Shown piece after piece: positions 9,060 through 18,821 of a stretch of 64,000 nucleotides of DNA (position 1 is the stretch's first letter; each line of letters begins with the position of its first letter). Made by a program: the position numbers and the translations under genes. This DNA comes from Bacteroidales bacterium (GTDB taxonomy: Bacteria; Bacteroidota; Bacteroidia; Bacteroidales; Tenuifilaceae): assembly GCA_020636835.1 (NCBI GenBank), contig JACJXC010000005.1, forward strand, positions 186,001-250,000. The letters run 5' to 3'. The notes under the pieces are model-generated. The model searched no databases. It saw only the letters and a list, made by a program, of their open reading frames with translations, and was not told the DNA's origin.

Positions 9060-9799
9060 TAATTGACGACGAAAACAAAGTTCGCGAAACGCTAAAGCAG
9101 ATGCTAACCATCTACTGCCCGAATATCAGCATTGTTGGCGAAGCTGATGGGGTAGCATCGGGGTACAGCTGCATCTGCAAGCTCAATCCCGACGTGGTTT
9201 TTTTGGATATGCAAATGAACGATGGCAACGGGTTCGACCTACTCCGCCGGTTTAACCCCATCACATTTCAGCTAATTATCGTAACCGCATATCAGGATTA
9301 TGCTGTAAAAGCATTCAAGTACAGCGCAGTGGATTACCTATTGAAACCAATAGACCCCACTGATCTAATAACCGCAGTGGAAAAAATATCGATTTCGTAC
9401 AACCAATCGGAAACCAAGGCCAAGTTTGACGCGCTAATATCGAACTCAACGAAACCGGAGGCGAAAAACAAAAAACTAGTTTTAAAAACTGTGGTAGGCA
9501 TTCATATAGTGGAAACCGACTCTATCATCCGGTGCGAATCGCATAACAATACCACTGAGTTTATTTTTACTGACACTGCCCCAATTCGAGTATCCCGAAC
9601 CCTGAAGGAGTACGAGGATTTGCTGTCCGATTGCGGATTTATTCGGTGCCACCAATCGCACTTGATTAACCCGATACATATTGTAAAAGTAATACGCTAC
9701 CCGGCACCGACGATCAGGACAACCGATGGATTCTCTATTCCAGTGGCTATCCGCAAAAAGGATCTTCTAAAAGTAATTGAGAGTAAAGAATCGATATAA
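9044..9799 (+). CDS. LytTR-family response regulator
   Basis: This 251-residue regulator has a receiver domain (1-120; acidic pocket IDDEN, phospho-Asp at about 54 in VVFLDMQMND, conserved KP in LLKPIDP). A LytTR DNA-binding domain follows (about 148-248; SHNNTTEFIF, then FIRCHQSHLINP). Such regulators bind direct repeats upstream of targets. It is encoded with the overlapping LytS-type kinase, its likely partner. Targets are unknown. Confidence 0.94.
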   Translation: MLTAIVIDDENKVRETLKQMLTIYCPNISIVGEADGVASGYSCICKLNPDVVFLDMQMNDGNGFDLLRRFNPITFQLIIVTAYQDYAVKAFKYSAVDYLLKPIDPTDLITAVEKISISYNQSETKAKFDALISNSTKPEAKNKKLVLKTVVGIHIVETDSIIRCESHNNTTEFIFTDTAPIRVSRTLKEYEDLLSDCGFIRCHQSHLINPIHIVKVIRYPAPTIRTTDGFSIPVAIRKKDLLKVIESKESI

Positions 9800-9992
9800 A
9801 AACCAAAGCTATGCGAAACCCAATAGTATCACCACTACACCGCATCGGGATTGTTTTGCACAGCGATACACACGTATGGTTAAGCCCTAAACCTAATATC
9901 CTTCATAAACAAAACACCCCTCAAAAACGCCACACACCTACAACACTCAACATCAACCCATTAAAACAGTTCAGATTACCAACACCCTCCGC

Positions 9993-10070
9993 TTAACATT
10001 ATCTTAACATTAGGTTAAGGATAACATAACTTAGCTTGCTAGAATTAACATTAACGAAAACATAATTTTG
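9993..10070 (+). promoter_or_regulatory. Pho-box-like 11-bp repeat array and -7 element upstream of pit
   Basis: Four hexamers start at 9993 (TTAACA), 10004 (TTAACA), 10015 (TTAAGG) and 10026 (ATAACT), exactly 11 bp apart. A perfect -7 element TAATTTTG lies at 10063-10070. The repeats therefore start 70, 59, 48 and 37 bp upstream of the -7 element. TTAACA-N5-TTAACA is the form bound by Bacillus PhoP, and the downstream gene is a phosphate transporter. The same register occurs at three other promoters in the window. Confidence 0.75.
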
Positions 10071-10092
10071 CGGCAAATTAAAACGAAATAAT

Positions 10093-12330
10093 ATGGATAC
10101 CTTTTACCTAGTAGCAGTTATTGTTCTAATCCTTCTGGCATTATCGGATTTAGTGGTGGGAGTAGCCAACGATGCAGTAAATTTTCTTAACTCATCGATA
10201 GGCTCAAAAGTGGCTCCACGGCACTGGATTCTTCTAGTAGCCTCACTGGGCGTACTCATTGGATCGTTTTTCTCCAGTGGAATGATGGAGGTTGCCCGCA
10301 AGGGAGTTTTTTACCCTCAAAACTTTTACATGAGCGAGATTATGGTAATATTCCTGGCCGTAATGCTCACCGATGTAATTGTGCTCGACTTCTTCAACAC
10401 GTTCGGAATGCCAACCTCAACCACAGTTTCACTGGTATTCGAGTTACTAGGGGCTGGTGTTGCAGTATCCATCTTTAAAATACTTGGGAACGACGAATCG
10501 CTCTCGAACATTGGAAACTACATCAATAGTGGAAAAGCGCTAGCCATAATATCGGGGATCCTCGTTTCGGTGGTAGTTGCCTTTATTACCGGGATGGTTG
10601 TACAGTACATTGCCCGTTTCCTATTCACATTCAACTACAAAAAGAGCATCAACTATGTGGGAAGCATCTGGGGTGGAATAGCCCTCACCGCCATCACATA
10701 TTTTATAGTGATGAAAGGCGTACAGGGCTCATCGCTATTCAGTGATGGCGTTATGAGCTACATACAGGAGCACACGCTACGAATACTACTATACAGCTTC
10801 TTAATTTGGGGGGCAATTTTTCAGATACTCATATCGGTATTCAAACTTAATATCCTGCGATTTATTGTGCTAATGGGTACCTTTGCGCTAGCCCTATCGT
10901 TTGCAGGCAACGACCTGGTTAACTTCATCGGGGTTTCGATGGCCGGGTTAAAATCGTTTCAGGTGCATTTGGCCAACCCGGGCATAGCACCGGATCAACT
11001 CCTGATGACCGACTTGGCAGGCCCTGTTACAACAAACTTCCTGTACCTATTCATCGCTGGCCTTGTTATGGTTATCACCCTTTGGACATCGCGCAAGTCG
11101 CGTTCTGTTACTGAAACCGAGGTAGGATTGGCCCGGCAGGACTCCGGAATGGAACGCTTCGGAAGCACCCAATTTTCCAGAACGGTGGTTCGCATAGTTC
11201 GTAATTTTAGTAGCAACGCCAATCGTTTTATGCCGCGGGCTGTAAGTTCATTTGTCGAAAAACGCTTTGATACCAGCAAGGCGCCCAAATATAAGGATCA
11301 AAATAATGCTCCGGCATTCGACCTAATCCGGGCATCGGTAAACCTAGTGGTGGCCAGTATTCTGATTAGCTCGGCAACATCGTTAAAGCTGCCATTGTCC
11401 ACAACATACGTTACATTTATGGTGGCCATGGGAACATCGCTAAGCGATAAGGCCTGGGGACGCGAAAGCGCAGTTTACCGCATTACCGGAGTACTCACGG
11501 TTATTGGGGGCTGGTTCTTCACCGCATTCATAGCATTCACCTTGGCCTTCGCAATTGCCGCGGCTCTATTCTACGGAAAAATACCTGCATTTATCATTAT
11601 TCTGGCAATAGCGGTTGCCCTTCTCATTAAATCGAACCTAATGCATAAGAAAAAAACAAATGCAGCAAAGGCCGATAACGAAACCATCTCCACCGATGAT
11701 GGCATAGTAAGGAAATGCACCAACGAGGTTAGCAAATCGCTAAAGGATGTACTTAAAACCTTCACAAAAACCATAGAGGGGTTAACCAACGAGGATCGGA
11801 AAACCCTTAAACAGGTTAACCAAGACGTTGAGGAACTTAACGCCGAGGCAAAAAAACTGAAGTACAATGCGTACTCTGTTCTCAAACAGCTGGAGGCCGA
11901 CTCAATTGAAACGGGACACTACTACATTCAGGTTATCGACTATCTACGCGAAATAGCACACTCCCTAACATTCGTTTCGGGGCCAAGCCTACTGCATATC
12001 GAGAACCAGCACAAAGGCCTAATAAAAACTCAGGCTGCAGAGCTAAAGGAAATCTCGGAAAATATCTCGGAATTCTTCGACGATATAATGCGGATGGTTA
12101 AAGAAAACGATTATTCTGGGGTAATGGATACCATCAAGAAACAACAGGAAATACTGGAGATTGTGAACACCGCCCGTAAAAAACAGGTTAAACGGATAAA
12201 GCAAAACGAAACAGGAACCCGTAACAGCGTGCTCTACCTCGGGTTGCTGAACGAAATCAAAAACATCATGCTACACACTGTTAACCTACTAAAAGCACAG
12301 CGCGATTTCATACTCAACAATGTTGATTAA
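10093..12330 (+). CDS. pit: Inorganic phosphate transporter with C-terminal PhoU-like (DUF47) domain
   Basis: This 745-residue inner-membrane symporter of the PiT family has the duplicated signature (GVANDAVNFLNSS at about 22 and FAGNDLVNFIGVS at about 275). About ten to twelve membrane helices lie in residues 1-520. After a basic linker, residues about 525-745 are a helical, coiled-coil-rich DUF47/PhoU-like domain. Separate Pit and DUF47 genes are usual in other phyla; the fusion lets transport be gated in cis. The Pho-box-like array and -7 element upstream indicate induction on phosphate limitation. A terminator follows at 12349-12380. Confidence 0.94.
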   Translation: MDTFYLVAVIVLILLALSDLVVGVANDAVNFLNSSIGSKVAPRHWILLVASLGVLIGSFFSSGMMEVARKGVFYPQNFYMSEIMVIFLAVMLTDVIVLDFFNTFGMPTSTTVSLVFELLGAGVAVSIFKILGNDESLSNIGNYINSGKALAIISGILVSVVVAFITGMVVQYIARFLFTFNYKKSINYVGSIWGGIALTAITYFIVMKGVQGSSLFSDGVMSYIQEHTLRILLYSFLIWGAIFQILISVFKLNILRFIVLMGTFALALSFAGNDLVNFIGVSMAGLKSFQVHLANPGIAPDQLLMTDLAGPVTTNFLYLFIAGLVMVITLWTSRKSRSVTETEVGLARQDSGMERFGSTQFSRTVVRIVRNFSSNANRFMPRAVSSFVEKRFDTSKAPKYKDQNNAPAFDLIRASVNLVVASILISSATSLKLPLSTTYVTFMVAMGTSLSDKAWGRESAVYRITGVLTVIGGWFFTAFIAFTLAFAIAAALFYGKIPAFIIILAIAVALLIKSNLMHKKKTNAAKADNETISTDDGIVRKCTNEVSKSLKDVLKTFTKTIEGLTNEDRKTLKQVNQDVEELNAEAKKLKYNAYSVLKQLEADSIETGHYYIQVIDYLREIAHSLTFVSGPSLLHIENQHKGLIKTQAAELKEISENISEFFDDIMRMVKENDYSGVMDTIKKQQEILEIVNTARKKQVKRIKQNETGTRNSVLYLGLLNEIKNIMLHTVNLLKAQRDFILNNVD

Positions 12331-12348
12331 TCAACATTTACCATACCC

Positions 12349-12380
12349 AAAAGGGAAGAACACGGGTTCTTCCCTTTTTT
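12349..12380 (+). terminator. Terminator after pit
   Basis: A GC-containing stem (AAGGGAAGAAC paired with GTTCTTCCCTT) is followed by six Ts, 19 bases after the stop codon. Confidence 0.9.
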
Positions 12381-12564
12381 ATTTAACCACATCAGATCCA
12401 ATATATTCTAATCGTTATTCCCCATACGAAAAGAATAATCCACGAAATATTGCCCCCGGAGAATCGCATCACAAAAAATTATTCGTAACTTATTGCCACT
12501 ATTTTCGGGAATAGAACGGCATCCCCAGAGTAGATTAAGTTACCCAACCATAGAGCGATTAACT

Positions 12565-15500
12565 ATGAAAGAGCAACTTTTCTCCAGCATATTCAACCTT
12601 AGCCCCCAATTAATTGCTGTTACCAGCCAGAAGGATGGTACCATAATAATGGCCAATCCAGTATTTACGGAGTTACTCGGCTACAGCGAGGAGGAGTACC
12701 TTAACCAATCGACAATAGCGCTGGGTATCTGGCCAAACCCAAAGGAACGCGAATCCATCATGGCTGAATTAACAAAAAAGGGATTGATCCGCGACAAGGA
12801 GGTTACTCTTCGGGCAAAAAACGGCACACTGCTTAACTGCTACTTCTCGGCCACACCAATTACCCACAATACACAGCAATACATAATCGCCATAGTTAAC
12901 AACATAACCGAACTGAAAAATATTGAACAAGCATTCCTCGACAGCGAGTTACGCTTTCAGCGCATTGTGGAAAACCTGCCTATTGGCATAGGGATAAGCA
13001 ACCTTTCGGGAACCATTCTCTACGTAAACCCAGCCTTTAACCACTACTTTGGCTACACGCTGAAAGATATCCCCAACATCGAAAAATGGACAGAGCTAGG
13101 CTACCCCAATCCGGAGTATCGCCAACAATGCCTTAAAACGTGGAATCAAGACATTACCGAAATCGTGCTGGGCAAAGCAATATTCAGCCCAGCCCGAATA
13201 TACCAAATCCAGGCCAAGGATAAGCAGATTCTGGATATTGAAATTGTTTTCACACTAATAGACCACAACCTATACACCATTTTTACCAACGTATCGGAAA
13301 AAATTAAAGCCGAAAACGAACTTAAAGCCTCAGAACAAAAATTCATCAACACATTCAACCTTTCGCCCGACATGATTGGGATTACACGCATTGCCGACGG
13401 GACTGTTATTGACGGCAACTCAGAGCTGACCAACCTAACGGGCTTTACCCGCGACGAGTACATTGGCCGTACAACCAAGGAGCTGGGCTGGTGGGCCAAC
13501 TACAACGACAGGCTCACCATGCTGAAACTACTCAAAGAAAGGGGAGAAATTAAAAACTATGAGTTTGATATGCGGACTAAAAGTGGAAAAGTACTTACAT
13601 GCCTGTTCTCCTGCAATAAAATCACCATAAACCATGAGGAATGCTTACTATTTGTTGTACACGACATTAGCAACCGCAAACAAGCCGAGGAAAAATTAAA
13701 AGTGAATGAACAGCGCCTAAAAAAGGCCCAAATTGTTGGACATATTGGATACACCGAACAAATAATAGACAGTCCCGAAATATGGGCCTCGTCCGAAGCC
13801 ATGAAAATATACGGCTTCCCGCCCGAAGAGGGCGTTATTGCCTTTGATAGGGTAATGAACTGCATAGTTAACTTCGATTTATTCAGGGAAAGGTACTACG
13901 AGCTACTTGAGCAAGAAAAAAAATTCGACATCGAATTTGCCATCAACCCAGCCGATGGCTCACCCCAACGATATGTTAGACAGATTCTGGACATTGAACG
14001 CGACACAAACAACAAGGCATACAAAATACTGTCAATTGTACAGGATATAACCGACAAAAAAAAGACAGAGGAAGCACTCCGCGAAAGCGAACGCAACTAC
14101 CGCGATGTATTTAATGCCTCAAGCGAGGCAATGTTTATCCACGAAATCCCCTCCGGACGGGTAGTGGACGTTAACGAGGCCATGCTCAAAATATATGGCT
14201 ACTCATCGAAAGAAGAGGTACTAAAGCTCGGCACCCAATCGTTCATAACCAACATTCCACCATACACCCTCAAAAACGCCCAGGAAAAGTTACGACTTGC
14301 CAACGAGGTAGGCCCCCAAACCTTTGAGTGGCTCATCCGGCACTTTAGAACAAAGGAACTCCAATGGATCGAGGTAAACCTTACACGTAGTAACATTAGC
14401 GGAATTAATAGAGTAATTGCTTCGGCCAGAAATATTGACGAACGAAAAAAAGCAGAAGCAGCCCTTAAGAAAAATGAGGCAATTCTCAAAGCCACCATGG
14501 AATCCATCCAGGATGGAATACTGGTGGTAACATCGGAGGGAAAAGCCACGCACTGGAACTCCCAATTTGGGCAAATATTCGACATCGCTCCCGAAATACT
14601 AATCCACCACAACCGGCAAGCCCTGCTCCGACAAATCAAGAAAAAACTAGTAAACCCCGATAGTTTCATTCGCCATACAAGCAAAATATTCGAAAAGGAA
14701 ACCACCACCAGCGACACCCTACTATTAACCGATGGACGCATTGTGGAACACTACCTATTCCCACTTATGGAGGGAAGCCCTATAAAAGGTAGGGTTTGGC
14801 TATTCCGCGATGTAACAGCCCGTAAAAAAGCTGAAGAAACACTACAAAAAAACCAAACGCTACTCCACGAATCGCAACGTATAGCCCATATTGGAAACTG
14901 GGAATACTTCTACAAGGAGGAACGACTGGAGTGGAGCGATGAAACGCTCAACATCTTCGGATTCGGCAAAGAAGAAATTGCCCCCAACATCGCAACATAC
15001 CTGGCAATGATTCACCCCGACGAAAGGGAATTCGTAAAAAATCACGTTCAAAAATCGTTTATCAACAAAAAGTTCGAAAACTACGAATGCCGAATTATTC
15101 TAAAAGATGGAGAACAGCGCAACATCCTTGTAGTTGGAGCCATATCGCTCGACAGTAACAACCAAACCCACCGTGCATTCGGCATTGTACAGGACATCAC
15201 CGAACGGAAAAAAAACGAGGCCAAACTACAAGAGGAGGAGGCTAAAATCCGAAGCATCTTCACCGCAGCTCCCGTGGGTATTGCGTTAATAACCGACCAC
15301 ATATTCCAGGAGTGTAACGATGCGTTTTACACCATAACCGGCTACTCCCCAAATGATATAATTGGGCAAAGCATCCGAATGCTTTACACCTCCAACGACG
15401 ATTTCATACTCACCGGGGAAGTGCCAATCCCCGACATCAAGGAAACTGGACTCGAATCGTTCGAAACCGTTTGGCGCAGAAAGGATGGCCGAATCATAAA

Positions 15501-16335
15501 CATACTGCTCAACTACATCGCCATAGCCCCCAACGATTTATCGAAAGGATTCATTTACACCGTGCTGGACATCACCGAGCGCAAACAGGCCGAGCAGCAG
15601 ATTAAGCGGATAAACGCCGAACTGGAGGAACGGGTTGTACAACGAACATTCCAACTCGAGAAAGCCAACAAGGATCTGGAAGCATTTGCCTACAGCGTAT
15701 CGCACGATTTACGAGCTCCCCTCAGGCACGTTGATGGATTTGTCCGCCTGCTATACTCCAACATCGAAACACCAACGGAAAGCATCAACAACTACTTCGA
15801 AAAAATCAACACGGCCTCGCGACGAATGTCAAAAATGATTGACGACCTGCTATCGTTCTCGCGCTTGGGACGCCGCGAGTTGGTTGAATCGGATGTGGAT
15901 ATGAATGCACTTATCCTCGAAATTATTGAACAATTCAAACCCGATATCAGCAACCGCACAATCGAATGGAACATACAGCCGTTACCCCGGGTTCGAGGCG
16001 ACAAGAGCTTACTCTACTTAGCCTTTGCCAACCTACTCTCGAACGCCATCAAATACACATCCACCAAGCCCAAAGCGATAATCGCCATAGGCACATTGCA
16101 CAACACGCCAAAAAGTTCCGAAATATTCATTAAAGACAATGGCGTTGGGTTCGACATGGCCTACATCGACAAACTATTCGGGGTATTCCAACGCCTACAC
16201 TCCTCCGATGAGTTTGAGGGCACGGGAATTGGGCTTGCCAATGTAAAACAGATTATTATAAAACATGGCGGCACAATTAAAGCCGAAGGAAAAGTAAACG
16301 AAGGCGCAATTTTTTTCATATCTTTACCTAAATAG
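12565..16335 (+). CDS. Soluble histidine kinase with eight PAS domains
   Basis: This 1256-residue cytoplasmic kinase has eight consecutive PAS/PAC units and no membrane segment. Each unit ends in a PAC-type motif (for example NNITELKN, HDISNRKQ, QDITDKKK, QDITERKK, LDITERKQ). The later units are joined by short coiled coils. A HisKA domain follows (phospho-His in SVSHDLRAPL), then an HATPase with VGFDMAYIDKLFGVFQRLH and GTGIGLANVKQI, the form seen in bacteriophytochrome-like kinases. I chose the ATG at 12565 because the first PAS begins at once; an upstream in-frame ATG at 12493 adds 24 unlikely residues. Eight bases separate it from the receiver gene, which is probably its target. Confidence 0.93.
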   Translation: MKEQLFSSIFNLSPQLIAVTSQKDGTIIMANPVFTELLGYSEEEYLNQSTIALGIWPNPKERESIMAELTKKGLIRDKEVTLRAKNGTLLNCYFSATPITHNTQQYIIAIVNNITELKNIEQAFLDSELRFQRIVENLPIGIGISNLSGTILYVNPAFNHYFGYTLKDIPNIEKWTELGYPNPEYRQQCLKTWNQDITEIVLGKAIFSPARIYQIQAKDKQILDIEIVFTLIDHNLYTIFTNVSEKIKAENELKASEQKFINTFNLSPDMIGITRIADGTVIDGNSELTNLTGFTRDEYIGRTTKELGWWANYNDRLTMLKLLKERGEIKNYEFDMRTKSGKVLTCLFSCNKITINHEECLLFVVHDISNRKQAEEKLKVNEQRLKKAQIVGHIGYTEQIIDSPEIWASSEAMKIYGFPPEEGVIAFDRVMNCIVNFDLFRERYYELLEQEKKFDIEFAINPADGSPQRYVRQILDIERDTNNKAYKILSIVQDITDKKKTEEALRESERNYRDVFNASSEAMFIHEIPSGRVVDVNEAMLKIYGYSSKEEVLKLGTQSFITNIPPYTLKNAQEKLRLANEVGPQTFEWLIRHFRTKELQWIEVNLTRSNISGINRVIASARNIDERKKAEAALKKNEAILKATMESIQDGILVVTSEGKATHWNSQFGQIFDIAPEILIHHNRQALLRQIKKKLVNPDSFIRHTSKIFEKETTTSDTLLLTDGRIVEHYLFPLMEGSPIKGRVWLFRDVTARKKAEETLQKNQTLLHESQRIAHIGNWEYFYKEERLEWSDETLNIFGFGKEEIAPNIATYLAMIHPDEREFVKNHVQKSFINKKFENYECRIILKDGEQRNILVVGAISLDSNNQTHRAFGIVQDITERKKNEAKLQEEEAKIRSIFTAAPVGIALITDHIFQECNDAFYTITGYSPNDIIGQSIRMLYTSNDDFILTGEVPIPDIKETGLESFETVWRRKDGRIINILLNYIAIAPNDLSKGFIYTVLDITERKQAEQQIKRINAELEERVVQRTFQLEKANKDLEAFAYSVSHDLRAPLRHVDGFVRLLYSNIETPTESINNYFEKINTASRRMSKMIDDLLSFSRLGRRELVESDVDMNALILEIIEQFKPDISNRTIEWNIQPLPRVRGDKSLLYLAFANLLSNAIKYTSTKPKAIIAIGTLHNTPKSSEIFIKDNGVGFDMAYIDKLFGVFQRLHSSDEFEGTGIGLANVKQIIIKHGGTIKAEGKVNEGAIFFISLPK

Positions 16336-16343
16336 TTTTTGCC

Positions 16344-16781
16344 ATGGAAAAACTAGCACGAATACTATACGCCGAGGACAGCTCCGACGATATTGAGCTA
16401 ACCCTAGCCGCGTTCAAAGAGATTAACATGGTTAATCAGATTGATATTGTGCGAGATGGAGAAGAGGCGCTCGACTACCTCTTCTACCGCGGCAAATATG
16501 CCGATAGGGAACGATGCGCCCCATCATTCGTACTGCTCGACATAAAAATGCCAAAACTTAATGGCATTGAGGTTTTAAAACTAATACGGCAATCGGAGGA
16601 GTACGCCAGCCTACCGGTAGTAATGCTCACCTCCTCGCAAATGGAAATGGACATACTCCGCAGCTACCAGCTGGGCGCCAACGGCTACGTTATAAAGCCC
16701 ATCGATTTCCCCGAATTTGTGAAGGCGATTAAAGGCATCGGTTACTTTTGGGCAATCCTTAACACATCGCCAAGCAAATGA
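16344..16781 (+). CDS. Rcp1-type single-domain response regulator
   Basis: This 145-residue receiver without output domain is of the Rcp1 class that partners phytochrome-like kinases. It has the acidic pair AEDSSDD, phospho-Asp in FVLLDIKMPKLNG (about residue 63), MLTSS and the conserved YVIKPID. It lies eight bases after the eight-PAS kinase and overlaps the hybrid kinase by four bases (ATGA). A phosphorelay from one to the next is likely. Confidence 0.93.
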   Translation: MEKLARILYAEDSSDDIELTLAAFKEINMVNQIDIVRDGEEALDYLFYRGKYADRERCAPSFVLLDIKMPKLNGIEVLKLIRQSEEYASLPVVMLTSSQMEMDILRSYQLGANGYVIKPIDFPEFVKAIKGIGYFWAILNTSPSK

Positions 16782-18697
16782 ACCAAACCGATCTCAACAT
16801 CCTCATGCTCGAGGACGACCCCATGGATGCTGAGCTCAACAAAGCCCAACTACACCTGCTGGAGGAATACCGCTGCAATGTACAGTGGGTTTTCAGTAAA
16901 CAAGCATACTTGGATGCAATTTCCGCCACATCGCCGGACATTGTGCTGAGCGACTACAACCTTCCGCAATACAACGGCATTGAAGCGCTAAACGACCTCC
17001 GAAAAATCCACCCACTAACCCCATTCATATTCGTAACCGGAGCTATAGACGAAGAGACTGCTGCTGGAACCATTAAGGCCGGCGCATGGGACTATGTGGT
17101 TAAGGACAGGCTATTCCGCCTCCCACTGGCCATCCGTAGCGCCCTTCTGCTAAAGGAGGAACGCATTAACACCACCCGAGCCGAGGAAAAAAACCGCCAA
17201 CTCTCAAAGGCTGTTGAACAAAGCCCCGTGCACATTGTGATATGCGATAGAGAGAACACCATTGAGTATGTTAACAAAAAATTCACGGAGGTAACCGGAT
17301 ACACCGCCAACGAAATAATCGGTAAAAATGTTGAGATACTGGTTCCTCCATACATTAAGGATGAGTACTACAAATCGCTCAACACCATCAACACCTCCGA
17401 CGAGGGGTGGAAGGGCGAAAGCCAGAGTTTACGTAAGGATGGATCTGTATTTTGGGAATACATCTACATATCGCCCCTAAAAAACGACAAAGGCGAAACC
17501 ACTCACTTTGTGGCAATAAAAGAGGATATTACCAAGCGTAAACAAATGGAGCGCGAACTTATTGAAGCTCGCGACAGAGCCCTACGATCCGACAAGCTCA
17601 AAGAAGCCTTTCTGCAAAACCTTTCGCACGAAATAAGAACCCCGCTGAATGCCATTGTGGGATTCTCAGAACTTCTGAACTTGGATAAACAACAAACCAA
17701 CGAGCAAAAGGAATACGTTTCGATAATACTCGACAGTAGCAACCAGCTTTTATCCATCGTAAACGACATTCTCACAGTAGCCCGTATCCAAACAGGACAA
17801 GAAACGGTGGTGCTTAAACCAACCGATATTAATGCAATTATCGACAATTTATACGCATCGTTCAAATCGCAGGCCGATTCAAAATCGTTGGAATTGACCG
17901 CACAAAAAGGCAGTTCCTACGCTGCATACATAGTGCAAACCGACGAAACAAAGCTAACCCAAATACTCAACAACCTTATCAACAATGCCATAAAATTCAC
18001 AGAAAAGGGCAAGGTTGAATTCGGATATACAATCAACAAGAAACAGATTAAGTTCTATGTGAAAGACACCGGGATAGGGATTGCCAAAAACTTTCAGGAA
18101 ATAATATTTGAACGGTTCAGACAGGTTGAATCGTCGCTGAACAGAACATTCGGGGGAACGGGTTTGGGGCTATCCATTTGCAAAGCTTTCACCGAGATGC
18201 TTGGCGGAACCATCAGCGTGGAATCGGAGCTGGCCGTTGGATCGAACTTTCAACTAACCATACCTCTACAGGAAATCGAAAAGAAACCCGCCCCCCCACA
18301 CTCATTCAGCCCCCCCTCGGATACTCGGTACACCATACTGGTTGTCGAAGATGAACTGTTTAACTTTCGACTCATCGAGGCTTACTTCCACAAAATGAAT
18401 TTCAATATAATACATGCACAAAACGGGCAAGAAGCAATTGAGTATTGCTTGAGCAATATAAAAATTGACATCGTACTGATGGATATAAAAATGCCCAAAG
18501 TAGATGGCGTTAGCGCCATGAGGGAGATAAAACGGCATAATGCCAGCCTTCCCATAATAGCACAAACGGCCTATGCCCTAGAGTCAGAAAAGCAACACCT
18601 GCTGGAAATGGGATTCGACGATTATATTGCAAAACCCATAAAAAAGGACGAATTAATCCAGAAGGTGAACATATACTTGCCAAATAAACAGCCCTAA
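16778..18697 (+). CDS. Hybrid kinase REC-PAS-HisKA-HATPase-REC
   Basis: This 639-residue soluble protein has, in order: an N-terminal receiver (1-125, Asp in IVLSDYNLPQYNG), a PAS/PAC unit (about 140-255), HisKA (phospho-His in SHEIRTP, about 285) and HATPase (385-495, with DTGIGIAKN and GTGLGLSIC). A C-terminal receiver (515-635, Asp in IVLMDIKMPKVDG) closes it. A leading receiver suggests it takes phosphate from, or is gated by, the kinase/receiver pair upstream. No DNA-binding output exists in this three-gene operon, so the last acceptor lies elsewhere. Confidence 0.93.
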   Translation: MNQTDLNILMLEDDPMDAELNKAQLHLLEEYRCNVQWVFSKQAYLDAISATSPDIVLSDYNLPQYNGIEALNDLRKIHPLTPFIFVTGAIDEETAAGTIKAGAWDYVVKDRLFRLPLAIRSALLLKEERINTTRAEEKNRQLSKAVEQSPVHIVICDRENTIEYVNKKFTEVTGYTANEIIGKNVEILVPPYIKDEYYKSLNTINTSDEGWKGESQSLRKDGSVFWEYIYISPLKNDKGETTHFVAIKEDITKRKQMERELIEARDRALRSDKLKEAFLQNLSHEIRTPLNAIVGFSELLNLDKQQTNEQKEYVSIILDSSNQLLSIVNDILTVARIQTGQETVVLKPTDINAIIDNLYASFKSQADSKSLELTAQKGSSYAAYIVQTDETKLTQILNNLINNAIKFTEKGKVEFGYTINKKQIKFYVKDTGIGIAKNFQEIIFERFRQVESSLNRTFGGTGLGLSICKAFTEMLGGTISVESELAVGSNFQLTIPLQEIEKKPAPPHSFSPPSDTRYTILVVEDELFNFRLIEAYFHKMNFNIIHAQNGQEAIEYCLSNIKIDIVLMDIKMPKVDGVSAMREIKRHNASLPIIAQTAYALESEKQHLLEMGFDDYIAKPIKKDELIQKVNIYLPNKQP

Positions 18698-18821
18698 TAC
18701 AAAATAGTTACAACATCAAGCCCAATATCCAAAATAGAGAATGCATAGCAACATACAAACCACAATTAATCACCAATTCAAAAACCTCTCAACTATTGAA
18801 TAGGCGAGCATTGCGCAGCCA

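Noticed and set aside
9811..9996. 61-codon frame 11 bases after the LytTR regulator gene
   Set aside because: The predicted peptide is Pro/His/Thr-rich with no domain, and its end runs into the Pho-box-like array; it is more likely leader or spacer DNA.
14199..14741. 180-codon antisense frame in the eight-PAS kinase gene
   Set aside because: A Ser/Phe-rich shadow of the PAS coding frame.
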